From an uncultured Oscillospiraceae bacterium (GTDB lineage Bacteria > Bacillota > Clostridia > Oscillospirales > Oscillospiraceae): 47,511 nucleotides of DNA. The position numbers and the translations under genes were made by a program. The notes under the pieces were generated by a model, which was not told the DNA's origin, ran no database searches, and saw only the letters and a program-made list of their open reading frames with translations. Each line of letters opens with the position of its first letter. Position 1 is the stretch's first letter. The stretch spans positions 1 through 47,511 of the forward strand of contig CAKTKT010000008.1 in assembly GCA_934572325.1 (NCBI GenBank), read 5' to 3'. This document shows positions 6,874-15,809 of this stretch, one piece after another.

Positions 6874-8838
6874 ATGGACAGTTTCAGGCTTGTTTCACAA
6901 TATAGACCCACCGGCGACCAGCCGCAGGCGATCGACGCGCTCGTGCGCGGGATAGAGAACGGCTTGGACGAGCAGGTTCTGCTCGGCGTGACGGGCTCGG
7001 GCAAGACGTTCACCATGGCGAACGTCATCGCCCTTCTCAACCGCCCCACGCTCGTCCTCGCGCACAACAAGACGCTCGCCGCCCAGCTTTGCAGCGAGTT
7101 CAAGGAGTTTTTTCCGGAAAACGCCGTGGAATACTTCGTGTCGTACTACGACTACTACCAGCCGGAGGCGTACATCCCGCACACGGACACGTATATAGAA
7201 AAGGACTGCTCCATCAACGATGAGATCGACCGCCTGCGCCTCTCGGCGACGTTTTCCCTGCTGGAGCGACGCGATGTTATCGTCGTCGCCTCCGTGTCGT
7301 GCATCTATGGTCTGGGCGAGCCGGACGATTTTGCCAATATGGCGATCTCCATGCGCCCCGGGCAGAGCCGGAACATGGACGAGCTTCTGCGAAAGCTCAT
7401 CGAGGCGCGCTATGAGCGCAACGACATCGCGTTTGAGCGCAATATGTTCCGTGTCCGCGGCGACACGGTGGAGATATTTCCGGCATACTGGAATGACCGC
7501 GCCATCCGCGTGGAATTTTTCGGCGATGAGATAGACAGGCTCAGCGAGATAAACGTCGTCACCGGCGCACCCGAGCGCTATCTCACCCATGCCGTCGTTT
7601 ACCCTGCGAGCCACTACGTCACAACGAAGGAGAAGATGGCGGCGGCGATAGAGCGCATACGCGCCGAGTGCGACGAGCGTGTGCGGTATTTCACGGACAA
7701 CAACAAGCTCATCGAAGCGCAGCGCATAAAGCAGCGCACGGATTACGACATAGACATGATGCAGGAGCTGGGCTACTGCACCGGCATAGAAAACTACTCC
7801 CGCGTCATCTCTGACCGCCCTGCGGGCAGCCCGCCCATGACGCTGCTGGACTATTTTCCCAAGGACTTCCTGCTCTTCGTGGACGAGAGCCACGTCACGC
7901 TGCCGCAGGTGCGCGCGATGTACCGCGGCGACCGTGCGCGCAAGGAGGCGCTGGTGGACTACGGCTTCCGCCTGCCCTCGGCGTTTGACAACCGCCCGCT
8001 GAAATTTGAGGAGTTTGAGCAGCGCATACACCAGCGTGTGTTCGTCTCCGCGACCCCGGGCGTCTATGAGCGCGAGCGCGCAGGGCAGATCGTCGAGCAG
8101 ATCATCCGCCCGACGGGGCTTTTGGATTCGGAGATCTTCGTCCGCCCGACAAAGGGGCAGATCGACGACCTTATCGGCGAGATAAACGCGAAGATAGAAA
8201 AGGGGCAGCGCTCTCTCGTCACGACGCTCACGAAGAAAATGGCGGAGGATCTCACGGCGTATCTGATGAACGCGGGCGTCCGCTGCCGCTATATGCACCA
8301 CGACATCGGCACGATAGAGCGCATGGAGATCATCCGCGATTTGAGAACGGGCGAATTTGACGTGCTCGTCGGCATCAACCTTCTGCGCGAGGGGCTGGAT
8401 ATTCCGGAGGTCGGTCTCGTTGCGATACTCGATGCGGACAAGGAGGGCTTCCTCAGAAGCGAGACGAGCCTCATCCAGACTGTCGGGCGCGCCGCGCGCA
8501 ACGCGGAGAGCCTTGTGATAATGTACGGCGACACGGTCACGCCGTCGATGCGCGCGTGCATAGACGAGACGGCGCGCCGCCGCAGCATACAGGCGGCGTA
8601 CAACGCCGCGCACGGCATAGTTCCCAAAACCATCGTCAAGAGCGTGCGCGAGCTTATTGAAATATCCTCCGACGCCGCGCAGGCACGCCGACCCGACGGC
8701 TTGAAGATGACCGAGCGCGAGCGCAAGGCGCTCATCGACCAGCTTGAGACAAAGATGCGCAAGGCGGCGCAGATGCTCGAATACGAGATCGCCGCACAGC
8801 TACGCGATGAGATCATCAGGCTGCGCGGGGAGAAGTGA
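6874..8838 (+). CDS. uvrB: Excinuclease ABC subunit UvrB
   Basis: A 654-aa central subunit of nucleotide excision repair, which receives damaged DNA from UvrA, verifies the lesion and recruits UvrC. Visible are Walker A GVTGSGKT (residues about 38-45), the beta-hairpin that wedges open the duplex (YYDYYQPEAYIP, about 91-102), VDESHVTLPQ as the DEAD-box equivalent, helicase motif VI (QTVGRAARN) and a C-terminal UVR motif (LIDQLETKMRKAAQMLEYE) for UvrC contact. The start at 6874 is chosen over the upstream in-frame ATG at 6802: it has GGAG at the right distance, matches the family N-terminus (FRLVSQYRPTGDQPQAI) and follows the promoter. polA starts 10 bases after the stop. Confidence 0.97.
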   Translation: MDSFRLVSQYRPTGDQPQAIDALVRGIENGLDEQVLLGVTGSGKTFTMANVIALLNRPTLVLAHNKTLAAQLCSEFKEFFPENAVEYFVSYYDYYQPEAYIPHTDTYIEKDCSINDEIDRLRLSATFSLLERRDVIVVASVSCIYGLGEPDDFANMAISMRPGQSRNMDELLRKLIEARYERNDIAFERNMFRVRGDTVEIFPAYWNDRAIRVEFFGDEIDRLSEINVVTGAPERYLTHAVVYPASHYVTTKEKMAAAIERIRAECDERVRYFTDNNKLIEAQRIKQRTDYDIDMMQELGYCTGIENYSRVISDRPAGSPPMTLLDYFPKDFLLFVDESHVTLPQVRAMYRGDRARKEALVDYGFRLPSAFDNRPLKFEEFEQRIHQRVFVSATPGVYERERAGQIVEQIIRPTGLLDSEIFVRPTKGQIDDLIGEINAKIEKGQRSLVTTLTKKMAEDLTAYLMNAGVRCRYMHHDIGTIERMEIIRDLRTGEFDVLVGINLLREGLDIPEVGLVAILDADKEGFLRSETSLIQTVGRAARNAESLVIMYGDTVTPSMRACIDETARRRSIQAAYNAAHGIVPKTIVKSVRELIEISSDAAQARRPDGLKMTERERKALIDQLETKMRKAAQMLEYEIAAQLRDEIIRLRGEK

Positions 8839-8848
8839 GGGTGAAGCT

Positions 8849-11416
8849 ATGAAACTGATGATAATAGACGGCAACAGCATCGTCAACCGCGCTTTCTACG
8901 GCGTTCGGGCGCTCAACGCGCCCGACGGAACGCCAACGAACGCGGTTTACGGTTTTATTGCCATTTTCCAGCGCATATATGACGAGGTCAAGCCCGATGC
9001 GGTGTGCGTCAGCTTCGACCTCAAGGAGCCGACGTTCCGCCATAAGGCGTATGACGGCTACAAGGCGCAGCGCAAGCCCATGCCGGACGAGCTCACCGCG
9101 CAGATGCCCGTTTTGAAGGACGTGCTGGACGCGATGGGCATACGGCGCTACGAGCTTGCGGGCTACGAGGCGGACGATATACTCGGCGCAGTCTCCCGCG
9201 TATGCGAAAGCTCCGGCTGGGCGTGCACCGTCGTCACCGGCGACAAGGACAGCTTGCAGCTCGTCTCCGACAGCACGACGGTCTGCAACGTCAAGTCGCG
9301 CATGGGCAAGACGGAGACCGTCATGTACACGCCGGAGCGCTTCACGCAGGAATACGGCTTCGCGCCGCCGCTCATGGTCGATCTCAAGGCGCTAATGGGC
9401 GATGCGTCGGACAATATCCCGGGTGTGCCCGGCATCGGCGAGAAGACCGCGATGGAGCTGGTGCGGCGCTACGGCACGATAGAGAATATATATGACGAGC
9501 TGGCGGAGCTCGACGTCAGGGACGGCGTGAAAAAAAAGCTCGCCGCAGGGGAGGAGAGCGCGAGAAGGTCCTACTGGCTCGCCACCATCCTGCGCGAGCT
9601 CCCGCTCGATTTCAAGCCGGAGGACGCGCTCTGGAGCAAAAGCGGCACACCCGCGCTCTACGGGGTCTTCAAGCGGCTCGGGTTCAACAAATTCATCGAA
9701 AAATGGGGGCTCGGAGAGAGCGCGCAGGACGCGCCCGCCGCGGCGGAGGACGCTTTTCCCGCGCTCGCGCGCGTTGACGTCGTCGGCAGCGGCGAGGCGG
9801 CGGGGCTTGCCGCGCGCCTTTCCGGCGCGAGCCTTATCGCGGTCACGGCGGCGGGCGGGCTCGACGCGATAGAGCTTTGCGACGGCGAGCGGGTGTACGC
9901 CGTTTCATGGGCGCAGTGCGGCGACGGGTACAATGCCCTGCTGCGCGCGGTGTTTGCGCCGGAGGTGAAAAAGATAGGCAGCGGCGTGAAGGATATGATG
10001 CGGCTGCTGCTCGACGAGGGGCTGAGCGCGGAGGGCTTCGTGTTCGACACGGCGCTCGCGGGCTATCTGCTCGCCGCGACCGACAGCGATTACGGCGAGG
10101 AGCGGCTTTCCATGCGCTATCTCGGCTGTGAAAGGCACGGCGCGGAGGCGCTGTGGGCGCTCTACCCCGTCATGGACGCCAAGCTCCGCGAGCTCGGCAT
10201 GGATAAGCTCTACTATTCAGCGGAGCTGCCGCTGTGCCGCGTACTCGCGGATATGGAGCGCGCGGGCTTTTATGTGGATCGCAAGGCGCTCTGCGACTTC
10301 GGCGAGAGCCTCAACGCCGGCATCGCCGTGCTGCAAACGAGCATATGGGAGTATGCCGGCGGCGAATTTAACATAAACTCGCCCAAGCAGCTCGGCGAGG
10401 TGCTGTTTGACAGGCTCATGCTCCCGTCGGGGAAGAAAACCAGAACCGGATGGAGCACGAACGCGGACGTGCTGGAAAAGCTGCGCGGCAAGCACCCGAT
10501 CGTCGAGGACGTGCTGGACTACCGTATGCTCACCAAGCTCAAATCCACCTATGCCGACGGGCTTTTGAAGGTCATCTCCGCCGACGGCAGGATACACACG
10601 AGCTTTCAGATGACCGTCACGGCGACGGGGCGGCTCTCGTCAACCGAGCCGAATTTACAGAATATCCCTGTGCGCAAAAAGCTCGGCGCACAGATACGCA
10701 ATATGTTCGTCGCCGCGCCCGGCATGTGCCTTGTCGATGCGGATTACAGCCAGATAGAGCTTCGTCTGCTGGCGCATATCTCCGATGATGAGACGATGAA
10801 AAACGCCTTCTCCTGCGGGGAGGACTTTCACACCGTCACGGCGGCGAACGTCTTCGGCGTACCTCTCGGTGAGGTCACGCCCATGCTCCGCTCGCGGGCA
10901 AAGGCGGTCAACTTCGGCATCGTGTACGGCATATCGGCGTTCTCGCTCGCGCAGGACATCGGCGTGCCGCAGAGCGAGGCAAAGGCGTATATGGAGGCGT
11001 ATCTGGAAAAATACCATGGCGTGCGCGAGTATATGAAGTCCGTTGTGGAAAAGGCAAAGGCGGACGGCTATGTCGCCACGCTCTACGGTCGCCGCCGCGA
11101 GCTGCCGGAGCTGAAAAGCTCAAGCTACAATATGCGCGCCTTCGGTGAGCGCGTCGCGCTCAATATGCCCATTCAGGGCACGGCGGCGGATATTATGAAG
11201 CTCGCCATGGTCGCGGTGCACCGCCGCCTCGCGGCGGAGGGGCTGCGCTCGCGCCTAATTTTGCAGGTGCATGACGAGCTTATCGCCGAGTGCCCCATGG
11301 ACGAGGCGGAGCGCGTGTGCGCCATCCTCACAGAGGAGATGGAGAACGCCGCGCAGCTCTCCGTGCCGCTGACGGTCGATGCGCACATCGGGCATAGCTG
11401 GGCGCAGGCGCACTGA
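8849..11416 (+). CDS. polA: DNA polymerase I
   Basis: An 855-aa polymerase for Okazaki-fragment maturation and repair synthesis. Domain order: N-terminal 5'-3' nuclease (residues 1-about 290; acidic metal ligands in IDGNSIVNRAFYG, AGYEADDILG and TGDKDSLQLV, plus a helix-hairpin-helix at GVPGIGEKTAMEL); a 3'-5' exonuclease-like domain (about 310-470); and a family A polymerase domain (about 480-855) with motif A DADYSQIELRLLAH (about 630), motif B RSRAKAVNFGIVYG (about 682) and motif C QVHDELIAE (about 807). The proofreading domain lacks the expected DxE at its start (SLIAVTAAGG instead), so proofreading is probably lost, as in Bacillus and Thermus homologues. The ATG at 8849 has GAGGGTGA upstream. 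Confidence 0.97.
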   Translation: MKLMIIDGNSIVNRAFYGVRALNAPDGTPTNAVYGFIAIFQRIYDEVKPDAVCVSFDLKEPTFRHKAYDGYKAQRKPMPDELTAQMPVLKDVLDAMGIRRYELAGYEADDILGAVSRVCESSGWACTVVTGDKDSLQLVSDSTTVCNVKSRMGKTETVMYTPERFTQEYGFAPPLMVDLKALMGDASDNIPGVPGIGEKTAMELVRRYGTIENIYDELAELDVRDGVKKKLAAGEESARRSYWLATILRELPLDFKPEDALWSKSGTPALYGVFKRLGFNKFIEKWGLGESAQDAPAAAEDAFPALARVDVVGSGEAAGLAARLSGASLIAVTAAGGLDAIELCDGERVYAVSWAQCGDGYNALLRAVFAPEVKKIGSGVKDMMRLLLDEGLSAEGFVFDTALAGYLLAATDSDYGEERLSMRYLGCERHGAEALWALYPVMDAKLRELGMDKLYYSAELPLCRVLADMERAGFYVDRKALCDFGESLNAGIAVLQTSIWEYAGGEFNINSPKQLGEVLFDRLMLPSGKKTRTGWSTNADVLEKLRGKHPIVEDVLDYRMLTKLKSTYADGLLKVISADGRIHTSFQMTVTATGRLSSTEPNLQNIPVRKKLGAQIRNMFVAAPGMCLVDADYSQIELRLLAHISDDETMKNAFSCGEDFHTVTAANVFGVPLGEVTPMLRSRAKAVNFGIVYGISAFSLAQDIGVPQSEAKAYMEAYLEKYHGVREYMKSVVEKAKADGYVATLYGRRRELPELKSSSYNMRAFGERVALNMPIQGTAADIMKLAMVAVHRRLAAEGLRSRLILQVHDELIAECPMDEAERVCAILTEEMENAAQLSVPLTVDAHIGHSWAQAH

Positions 11417-11420
11417 GCCG

Positions 11421-11867
11421 ATGGACGCTATCGTTATACGCGACGCGGTTGCTGCGGATCTTGACCGGCTGGAGGCGCTTGAAGGGCTCTGCTTTTCCGT
11501 GCCGTGGACACGGGAGCAGCTTATATCCCAGCTTCCGGACGGTATGCACGTTTTCCTCGTCGCCGACGTCGGCGGCAAGGCGGCGGGCTACGTGGGCATG
11601 ATGCATATCGTCGATGAGGGGTATATCTCCAATGTCGCCGTCGCGCCGGAGCACAGGCGGCGCGGCGTCGCCGACGCGCTCATTGCTTCGCTCCTCGCGC
11701 GCTGTGAGGCGCTCTCGCTCGCGTTCGTGACGCTTGAGGTGCGGCGCGGCAACGCCCCTGCCGTCGCGCTCTACGAAAAGCACGGCTTCAGGCGCGTCGG
11801 CGAGCGCAGGGATTACTATGAGCATCCGCGCGAGGATGCTCTCCTTATGACAAAATTCTTTGAATGA
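11421..11867 (+). CDS. rimI: [Ribosomal protein bS18]-alanine N-acetyltransferase-type GNAT
   Basis: A 148-aa GNAT enzyme that transfers acetyl from acetyl-CoA to a protein N-terminus; the family archetype modifies S18. Motif A for CoA binding is VAPEHRRRGVADALIASLL (residues about 73-91), preceded by the beta-bulge strand GYISNVAV. The C-terminal LEVRRGNAPAVALYEKHGFRRVGERRDYY is the RimI signature. The start at 11421 lies 4 bases after the polA stop. It directly precedes tsaD, as in many bacteria. The exact protein target is unproven. Confidence 0.9.
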   Translation: MDAIVIRDAVAADLDRLEALEGLCFSVPWTREQLISQLPDGMHVFLVADVGGKAAGYVGMMHIVDEGYISNVAVAPEHRRRGVADALIASLLARCEALSLAFVTLEVRRGNAPAVALYEKHGFRRVGERRDYYEHPREDALLMTKFFE

Positions 11868-11877
11868 GGCGTATAAG

Positions 11878-12879
11878 TTGAAAATACTATCCTTTGAATC
11901 CACCTGCGATGAGACCGCCGTTGCGGTCGTTGAGGACGGCAGGAGGATACTGACAGACCAGATATTCTCTCAGGCGAAGCTGCACGCGCTCTACGGCGGC
12001 GTCGTGCCGGAGATCGCGTCGCGCTGCCATGTGGAGTCTATCTCCATCCTCGCGCAGAGGGCTATCGACGCCGCCGGAATCACCCGCGCGGACATTGACG
12101 CAATCGCCGTGTCGTATGCCCCCGGGCTTATCGGCGCGGTGCTCGTCGGCGTGAATTTTGCCAAAGCCTGCGCGTATGCCCTCGGCGTGCCGCTCATCCC
12201 AGTGCACCATATCCGCGGGCACATCGCCGCGAATTATCTCGCCTATCCGGAGCTTGAGCCGCCGTTTCTCTGTCTCGCCATCTCCGGCGGCAACACCATC
12301 CTTGTCGATGTGCGCGGCTATACCGACATGAAGATCGTCGGCGCGACGCGCGACGACGCGGCGGGGGAGTGCTTTGACAAGACTGCGCGCGTGCTCGGTC
12401 TGCCGTACCCCGGAGGCAAGCCCATTGACGAGCTGAGCCGGAGCGGAGACGACACGAGGTATGCCTTTCCCATCGCCCATATTGACGGCAGCCCCTATGA
12501 TATGAGCTTTTCCGGACTCAAGACCGCGGTCATAAACCTCGTGCACAACGCCGAGCAGAAGGGTGAAACGCTCGATCGGGCGTCGCTCGCGGCGTCGTTC
12601 ACCAAGGCGGTCAGCGACAGTCTCGTGCCGCGCACGGTACGCGCGGCGGAGGAGCTGGGGTATAAAAAGGTCGTCGTGGCAGGCGGCGTCGCGGCGAACT
12701 CCCGCATACGCGCCGATTTCAGGCGCGCCGCGGAGGTAAACGGGCTTGAGCTTTTTGTCCCGCCGCTGAAGCTCTGCGGCGACAACGGCGCGATGGTCGG
12801 CGCGCAGGGGTATTATGAGTACCTCGCCGGCAACACTGCGGGCAGCGATCTCAACGCTTACGCGACGATGGAGCTTTGA
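11878..12879 (+). CDS. tsaD: tRNA N6-adenosine threonylcarbamoyltransferase TsaD
   Basis: A 333-aa (family usual about 335) catalytic subunit of the t6A37 tRNA-modification complex, working with TsaB/TsaE encoded elsewhere. The N-terminus ILSFESTCDETAVAVV, the metal-binding HxxxH in HHIRGHIAA (about residues 109-113), the nucleotide-site SGGNTILVDV and DDAAGECFDKTARVLGLPYPGG are all present, as is GGVAANSRIR near the end. I place the start at TTG 11878, with GAGG 8 nt upstream and the conserved N-terminus; a TTG at 11860 would overlap rimI by 8 bases. Either way translation is tightly coupled to rimI. Confidence 0.96.
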   Translation: MKILSFESTCDETAVAVVEDGRRILTDQIFSQAKLHALYGGVVPEIASRCHVESISILAQRAIDAAGITRADIDAIAVSYAPGLIGAVLVGVNFAKACAYALGVPLIPVHHIRGHIAANYLAYPELEPPFLCLAISGGNTILVDVRGYTDMKIVGATRDDAAGECFDKTARVLGLPYPGGKPIDELSRSGDDTRYAFPIAHIDGSPYDMSFSGLKTAVINLVHNAEQKGETLDRASLAASFTKAVSDSLVPRTVRAAEELGYKKVVVAGGVAANSRIRADFRRAAEVNGLELFVPPLKLCGDNGAMVGAQGYYEYLAGNTAGSDLNAYATMEL

Positions 12880-12909
12880 TGAGCCAAGGCACGGATTGGG
12901 GGTGACAGC

Positions 12910-13596
12910 GTGGGCAGCATACATGACGGACACCGCGAGCGCATGAAAGAGCGCTTCAAGGATCACGGACTGCAAAGCTTCAGCGAGCTTAACGCGCTCG
13001 AGCTGCTGCTCTTCTACGCCATCCCGCGCCGCGACACCAACGAGCTCGCGCACGCGCTGATCATGCGCTTCGGCAGCCTCGCGGGCGTGTTCGCCGCCGG
13101 ACTGCGGGAGCTGTGCGAGGTCCCCGGCGTCGGCGAGAGCACCGCCCAGCTCATCATGCTCGTGCCGCAGATAATGAAGCTCAGTCTCGTTGGTAAGGCA
13201 AACGAGATCAAGTATATCACGAACTCCGACGAGGCGGGGCGCTATCTTGTCCCGCGCTTCGTGCTTGAGCGCGAGGAGGTGCTTCTGCTCGTCAGCCTCG
13301 ACTCGCAAAAGCGCGTCATTGCCTGCAACGAGATGGGCAGGGGAGTGGTCAACTCCGTGCTGACCAGCAACCGCCGTATCGTCGAGACGGCGCTCAAGAA
13401 CCGCGCCAGCTCCGTCATCATCGCGCACAATCACCCTGACGGGTTTGCAATCCCCTCGCGCGAGGATGACGCCGCCACACAGCAGATAAAGTCCTCACTC
13501 TCGACCGTCGGCATACCGCTGGTGGATCATATCGTGGTCGCCGGTGATGATTTCGTCTCCTACGCCGATTCGGGTATGCTGCTGATGTACAAATGA
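12910..13596 (+). CDS. radC: RadC family JAB/MPN-domain protein
   Basis: A 228-aa protein with an N-terminal UPF0758/helix-hairpin-helix region (residues 1-about 90; LCEVPGVGESTAQLI) and a C-terminal JAMM metalloprotease-like domain whose zinc motif reads SSVIIAHNHPDGFAIPSREDD (HxH plus D, about 173-190). Despite its name, the role in repair is doubtful and the biochemical activity is not settled for the family. The start is GTG at 12910, with GGGGGTGA 4-5 nt upstream. It follows tsaD by 30 bases and ends the repair/translation run. Confidence 0.93.
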   Translation: MGSIHDGHRERMKERFKDHGLQSFSELNALELLLFYAIPRRDTNELAHALIMRFGSLAGVFAAGLRELCEVPGVGESTAQLIMLVPQIMKLSLVGKANEIKYITNSDEAGRYLVPRFVLEREEVLLLVSLDSQKRVIACNEMGRGVVNSVLTSNRRIVETALKNRASSVIIAHNHPDGFAIPSREDDAATQQIKSSLSTVGIPLVDHIVVAGDDFVSYADSGMLLMYK

Positions 13597-14005
13597 GAAA
13601 AAACACTTGTGTTATGTAAATCATTTTTGTATCTGATTCGTAACGCATCTTCGTTTGTGCACAGTGCGGCGTTTCGCATTTTTCGACAAAATGCGTTGAA
13701 AATACAACATTTTCGACGTGTTGACAACTCTGTTGAAAATGTTGATAACTATTTGCAAAATAATTATTTCTAATATTTATGTAAACTTGAACGGAGCAAT
13801 GTTCTGTCGAAAAACGGCGGGCAAAAATAATGGTTTTTGAGGAAAAGAGGGCTTGCGCGGTCTCTCTTTCGGGGAGTAAAGCGTGACCGGACGAGGCGCG
13901 TAGAGCCGTTATATACAAATAGTAAACTTTGCAGTCGGGGGAAGCCCCAAACAAATGCGTCGGGCGCAGACTGCGCTGTTTATCAAAAAGGAGGGCTGAC
14001 GGTCC
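13597..14005. other. AT-rich non-coding stretch with TGTTGA repeats and a structured leader
   Basis: No gene was found in these 409 bases. The first half is AT-rich and holds repeated GTTGA/TTTTCGAC words, including TGTTGA at 13719, 13731 and 13740; TGTTGATAA reversed is one base off the DnaA-box consensus. TTGACA at 13721 could be a -35 box. From about 13850 GC rises and a possible hairpin pairs GCAGTC (about 13932) with GACTGC (about 13971), with an inner GGGG/CCCC. The second part looks like a transcribed leader of the gene at 14006. Confidence 0.5.
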
Positions 14006-14752
14006 ATGAACTATATCCGCATCACGAAAGAAAACATCGACAAGGAGCACATCTGCTGCGCCATGTCCGGCAAGCAGAGCCTTGCCAAGAAGGAATGGCT
14101 CAGACAGCGCTTTGACGAGGGGCTTATTTTCTACCGCAGCGAGGAGCGCGGCAAGTGCTTTATCGAGTACATTCCGGCGGAGAATGCGTGGCTTCCCATT
14201 GAGGCGGACGGCTGGCTCTGTATCAACTGCCTGTGGGTCTCCGGCTCCATGAAAGGGCACGGCTACTCCAATGAGCTTTTGGACGAGTGTATACGCGATG
14301 CCGAGGCGCAGGGCAAGAAAGGCGCTTGTATTCTCTGCGCCGAGGGGCGGAAGCGGGAGTTTCTCGCCGATCCGAGGTTTCTCAGCCACAAGGGCTTCAA
14401 GACTGCGGACGTTTCCGACTGCGGCATCAGCCTCATGTACCTGCCGCTTGACCCGAACGCCGCGCCGCCGAGGTTCAGGGAATGTGCCAAGCACCCCAAG
14501 ACAGCCGAGGATGGTTTTGTCCTCTACTATACCGACCAGTGCCCCTTCACCTTCTACTGGGTGCCGAGGGTACAGGAGGCTGCCAAGGAGCACGGCATTC
14601 CGTTAAAAGTCATTCATGTTACCGACAAGGAAACCGCCCGGAACGTGCCTGCGCCGGTCACGACCTATGCGCTGTTCCGAGACGGCGAGTTTCTGACGCA
14701 GAGCATCCAGTCGGATAAAAAGTTTCTTGCGCTGGCGGGCGTTCGACCTTGA
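14006..14752 (+). CDS. YoaP-type GNAT N-acetyltransferase
   Basis: A 248-aa protein with an N-terminal GNAT fold and a C-terminal YoaP-like domain. The GNAT part spans residues about 1-150; CoA-loop region SGSMKGHGYSNELLDECIRDA near 77-97. The C-terminal part (about 165-248) reads YYTDQCPFTFYWVPRVQEAA and PVTTYALFRDGEFLTQSIQSD and resembles a thioredoxin-like/YoaP module. The acceptor substrate is unknown. AGGAGG lies 10 nt before the ATG. It stands alone behind a 400-base AT-rich leader region, at the left edge of the AT-rich island, though its own composition matches the GC-rich chromosome. Confidence 0.82.
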   Translation: MNYIRITKENIDKEHICCAMSGKQSLAKKEWLRQRFDEGLIFYRSEERGKCFIEYIPAENAWLPIEADGWLCINCLWVSGSMKGHGYSNELLDECIRDAEAQGKKGACILCAEGRKREFLADPRFLSHKGFKTADVSDCGISLMYLPLDPNAAPPRFRECAKHPKTAEDGFVLYYTDQCPFTFYWVPRVQEAAKEHGIPLKVIHVTDKETARNVPAPVTTYALFRDGEFLTQSIQSDKKFLALAGVRP

Positions 14753-14868
14753 GCATCCGCCGCTCAAGCGCCCTATACGCTGACCGGCAGATGTTCAGCG
14801 GCTGCTTTAAAAGATAAAGAAACAGCTTTCTAAAGCGGGGGTGCGAAGCACCAGCCGAGGATAAAAGA

Positions 14869-14892
14869 AATGACCGGTCTCGTGACCGGTCA
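14869..14892. terminator. Perfect hairpin downstream of the YoaP-type gene
   Basis: ATGACCGGTC / GACCGGTCAT around a TCGT loop, about 117 bases after the stop codon. It has no U-tract. A second, weaker pair (AGCCT/AGGCT) and CCCCCGTTTT follow at 14895-14930. It could be a terminator remnant or a mobile-element end. Confidence 0.4.
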
Positions 14893-14994
14893 TCAGCCTG
14901 TCAAAGAACCCCCGTTTTCGTAGGCTGAAAGCGAGGGTATTGTTATAAAACATTGAAAATGCGCGCAAAATCGGGTGGAAAAACGGGCTGTCCC

Positions 14995-15034
14995 AGCTCC
15001 AAATTGCCAGCTTTTTTGGGACGGATTTGGAGCT
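14995..15034. repeat. Inverted repeat at the edge of the AT-rich island
   Basis: AGCTCCAAAT (14995-15004) is the perfect reverse complement of ATTTGGAGCT (15025-15034). An overlapping alternative stem pairs GTCCCA with TGGGAC, so two exclusive hairpins can form. It sits 14 bases beyond the 3' end of the first island gene and may serve as its terminator on the minus strand. Confidence 0.5.
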
Positions 15035-15047
15035 ATAGTAAACGCTC

Positions 15048-15785
15048 TCATGAATACTGCGTTCTATCCCGTTTAATCAAAAGGCGGATTGCATCCACAG
15101 CGACCTTAATAGTCTCCTTTATGTCTCCTCTGTTATTCAGCACACAGCCGGCTCTTGCTCTGCGTATAGAGGAAACCACGAAGATTGCGGCAGCCTCCAT
15201 CTCACTTGCAAGTACACCGCCTCGCTTCCATGCATCCCACTGATAGCGAAGCATCTGTTCTACAGGAACATTTTCAGGCTCTGTCTCTCCATAAAAGCCG
15301 TCCTTGGACTGAATGATGCCGACATGGCATTTTTTATGGTTCATCTCTGCGGCATCAACTAGTGCTTGAACAACACGATAATCAGCAACTGCAGGGTATG
15401 CAAGGGGCTCGTAATGTCTGCTTGTGCCCTCATCACGGACAGAGCCGGTAGCAATTATACAATCGTCTTTTTCAAAATAATCCTGTATCATACCGGCGGT
15501 TCCGATTCTTATAAACGTATCAGATCCTACTGCGTGAAGCTCCTCAACTGCGATTGCAGCAGAGGGACCGCCTATACCTGTGCTGGTTACGGATACCTTA
15601 ACGCCATCTAAATAGCCCGTATATGTTTTATACTCTCTGTGGTGAGCGACTTCCTCTGCATCATCCAGAAAAGAAGCAATTACTTCAACCCTGCCAGGGT
15701 CGCCCGGGAGAATAACATAACGCCCTACATCACCGTTTTTGATCTCAAGATGATACTGCTCGCCGCGCTCATTAAGTGCATACAT
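15048..15785 (-). CDS. udp: Uridine phosphorylase-type nucleoside phosphorylase (paralogue 1, shortened loop)
   Basis: A 245-aa member of the NP-I family, which splits uridine (or related nucleosides) with phosphate into base and ribose-1-phosphate. The phosphate loop YVILPGDPGRVEVIASF (residues about 22-38), the STGIGGPSAAIAVEEL segment, IRIGTAG and the ribose-site SEMEAAAIF are present. Compared with paralogue 2 at 16423, the C-terminal loop between RAGCVL and ETIKVAVDAI is about 14 residues shorter, in the region that caps the pyrimidine site in E. coli Udp, so specificity may differ. It is the last gene of a four-gene minus-strand operon. Confidence 0.88.
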   Translation of the reverse strand: MYALNERGEQYHLEIKNGDVGRYVILPGDPGRVEVIASFLDDAEEVAHHREYKTYTGYLDGVKVSVTSTGIGGPSAAIAVEELHAVGSDTFIRIGTAGMIQDYFEKDDCIIATGSVRDEGTSRHYEPLAYPAVADYRVVQALVDAAEMNHKKCHVGIIQSKDGFYGETEPENVPVEQMLRYQWDAWKRGGVLASEMEAAAIFVVSSIRRARAGCVLNNRGDIKETIKVAVDAIRLLIKRDRTQYS

Positions 15786-15809
15786 AGTTCGAGTTCCTTT
15801 CTAAAAGTT

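Noticed and set aside
6895..8613. Minus-strand 572-codon frame over uvrB
   Set aside because: Shadow frame caused by high GC at third positions; uvrB on the other strand is unambiguous.
11887..13434. Minus-strand 515-codon frame over tsaD and radC
   Set aside because: Antisense shadow; both plus-strand genes carry full family motifs.
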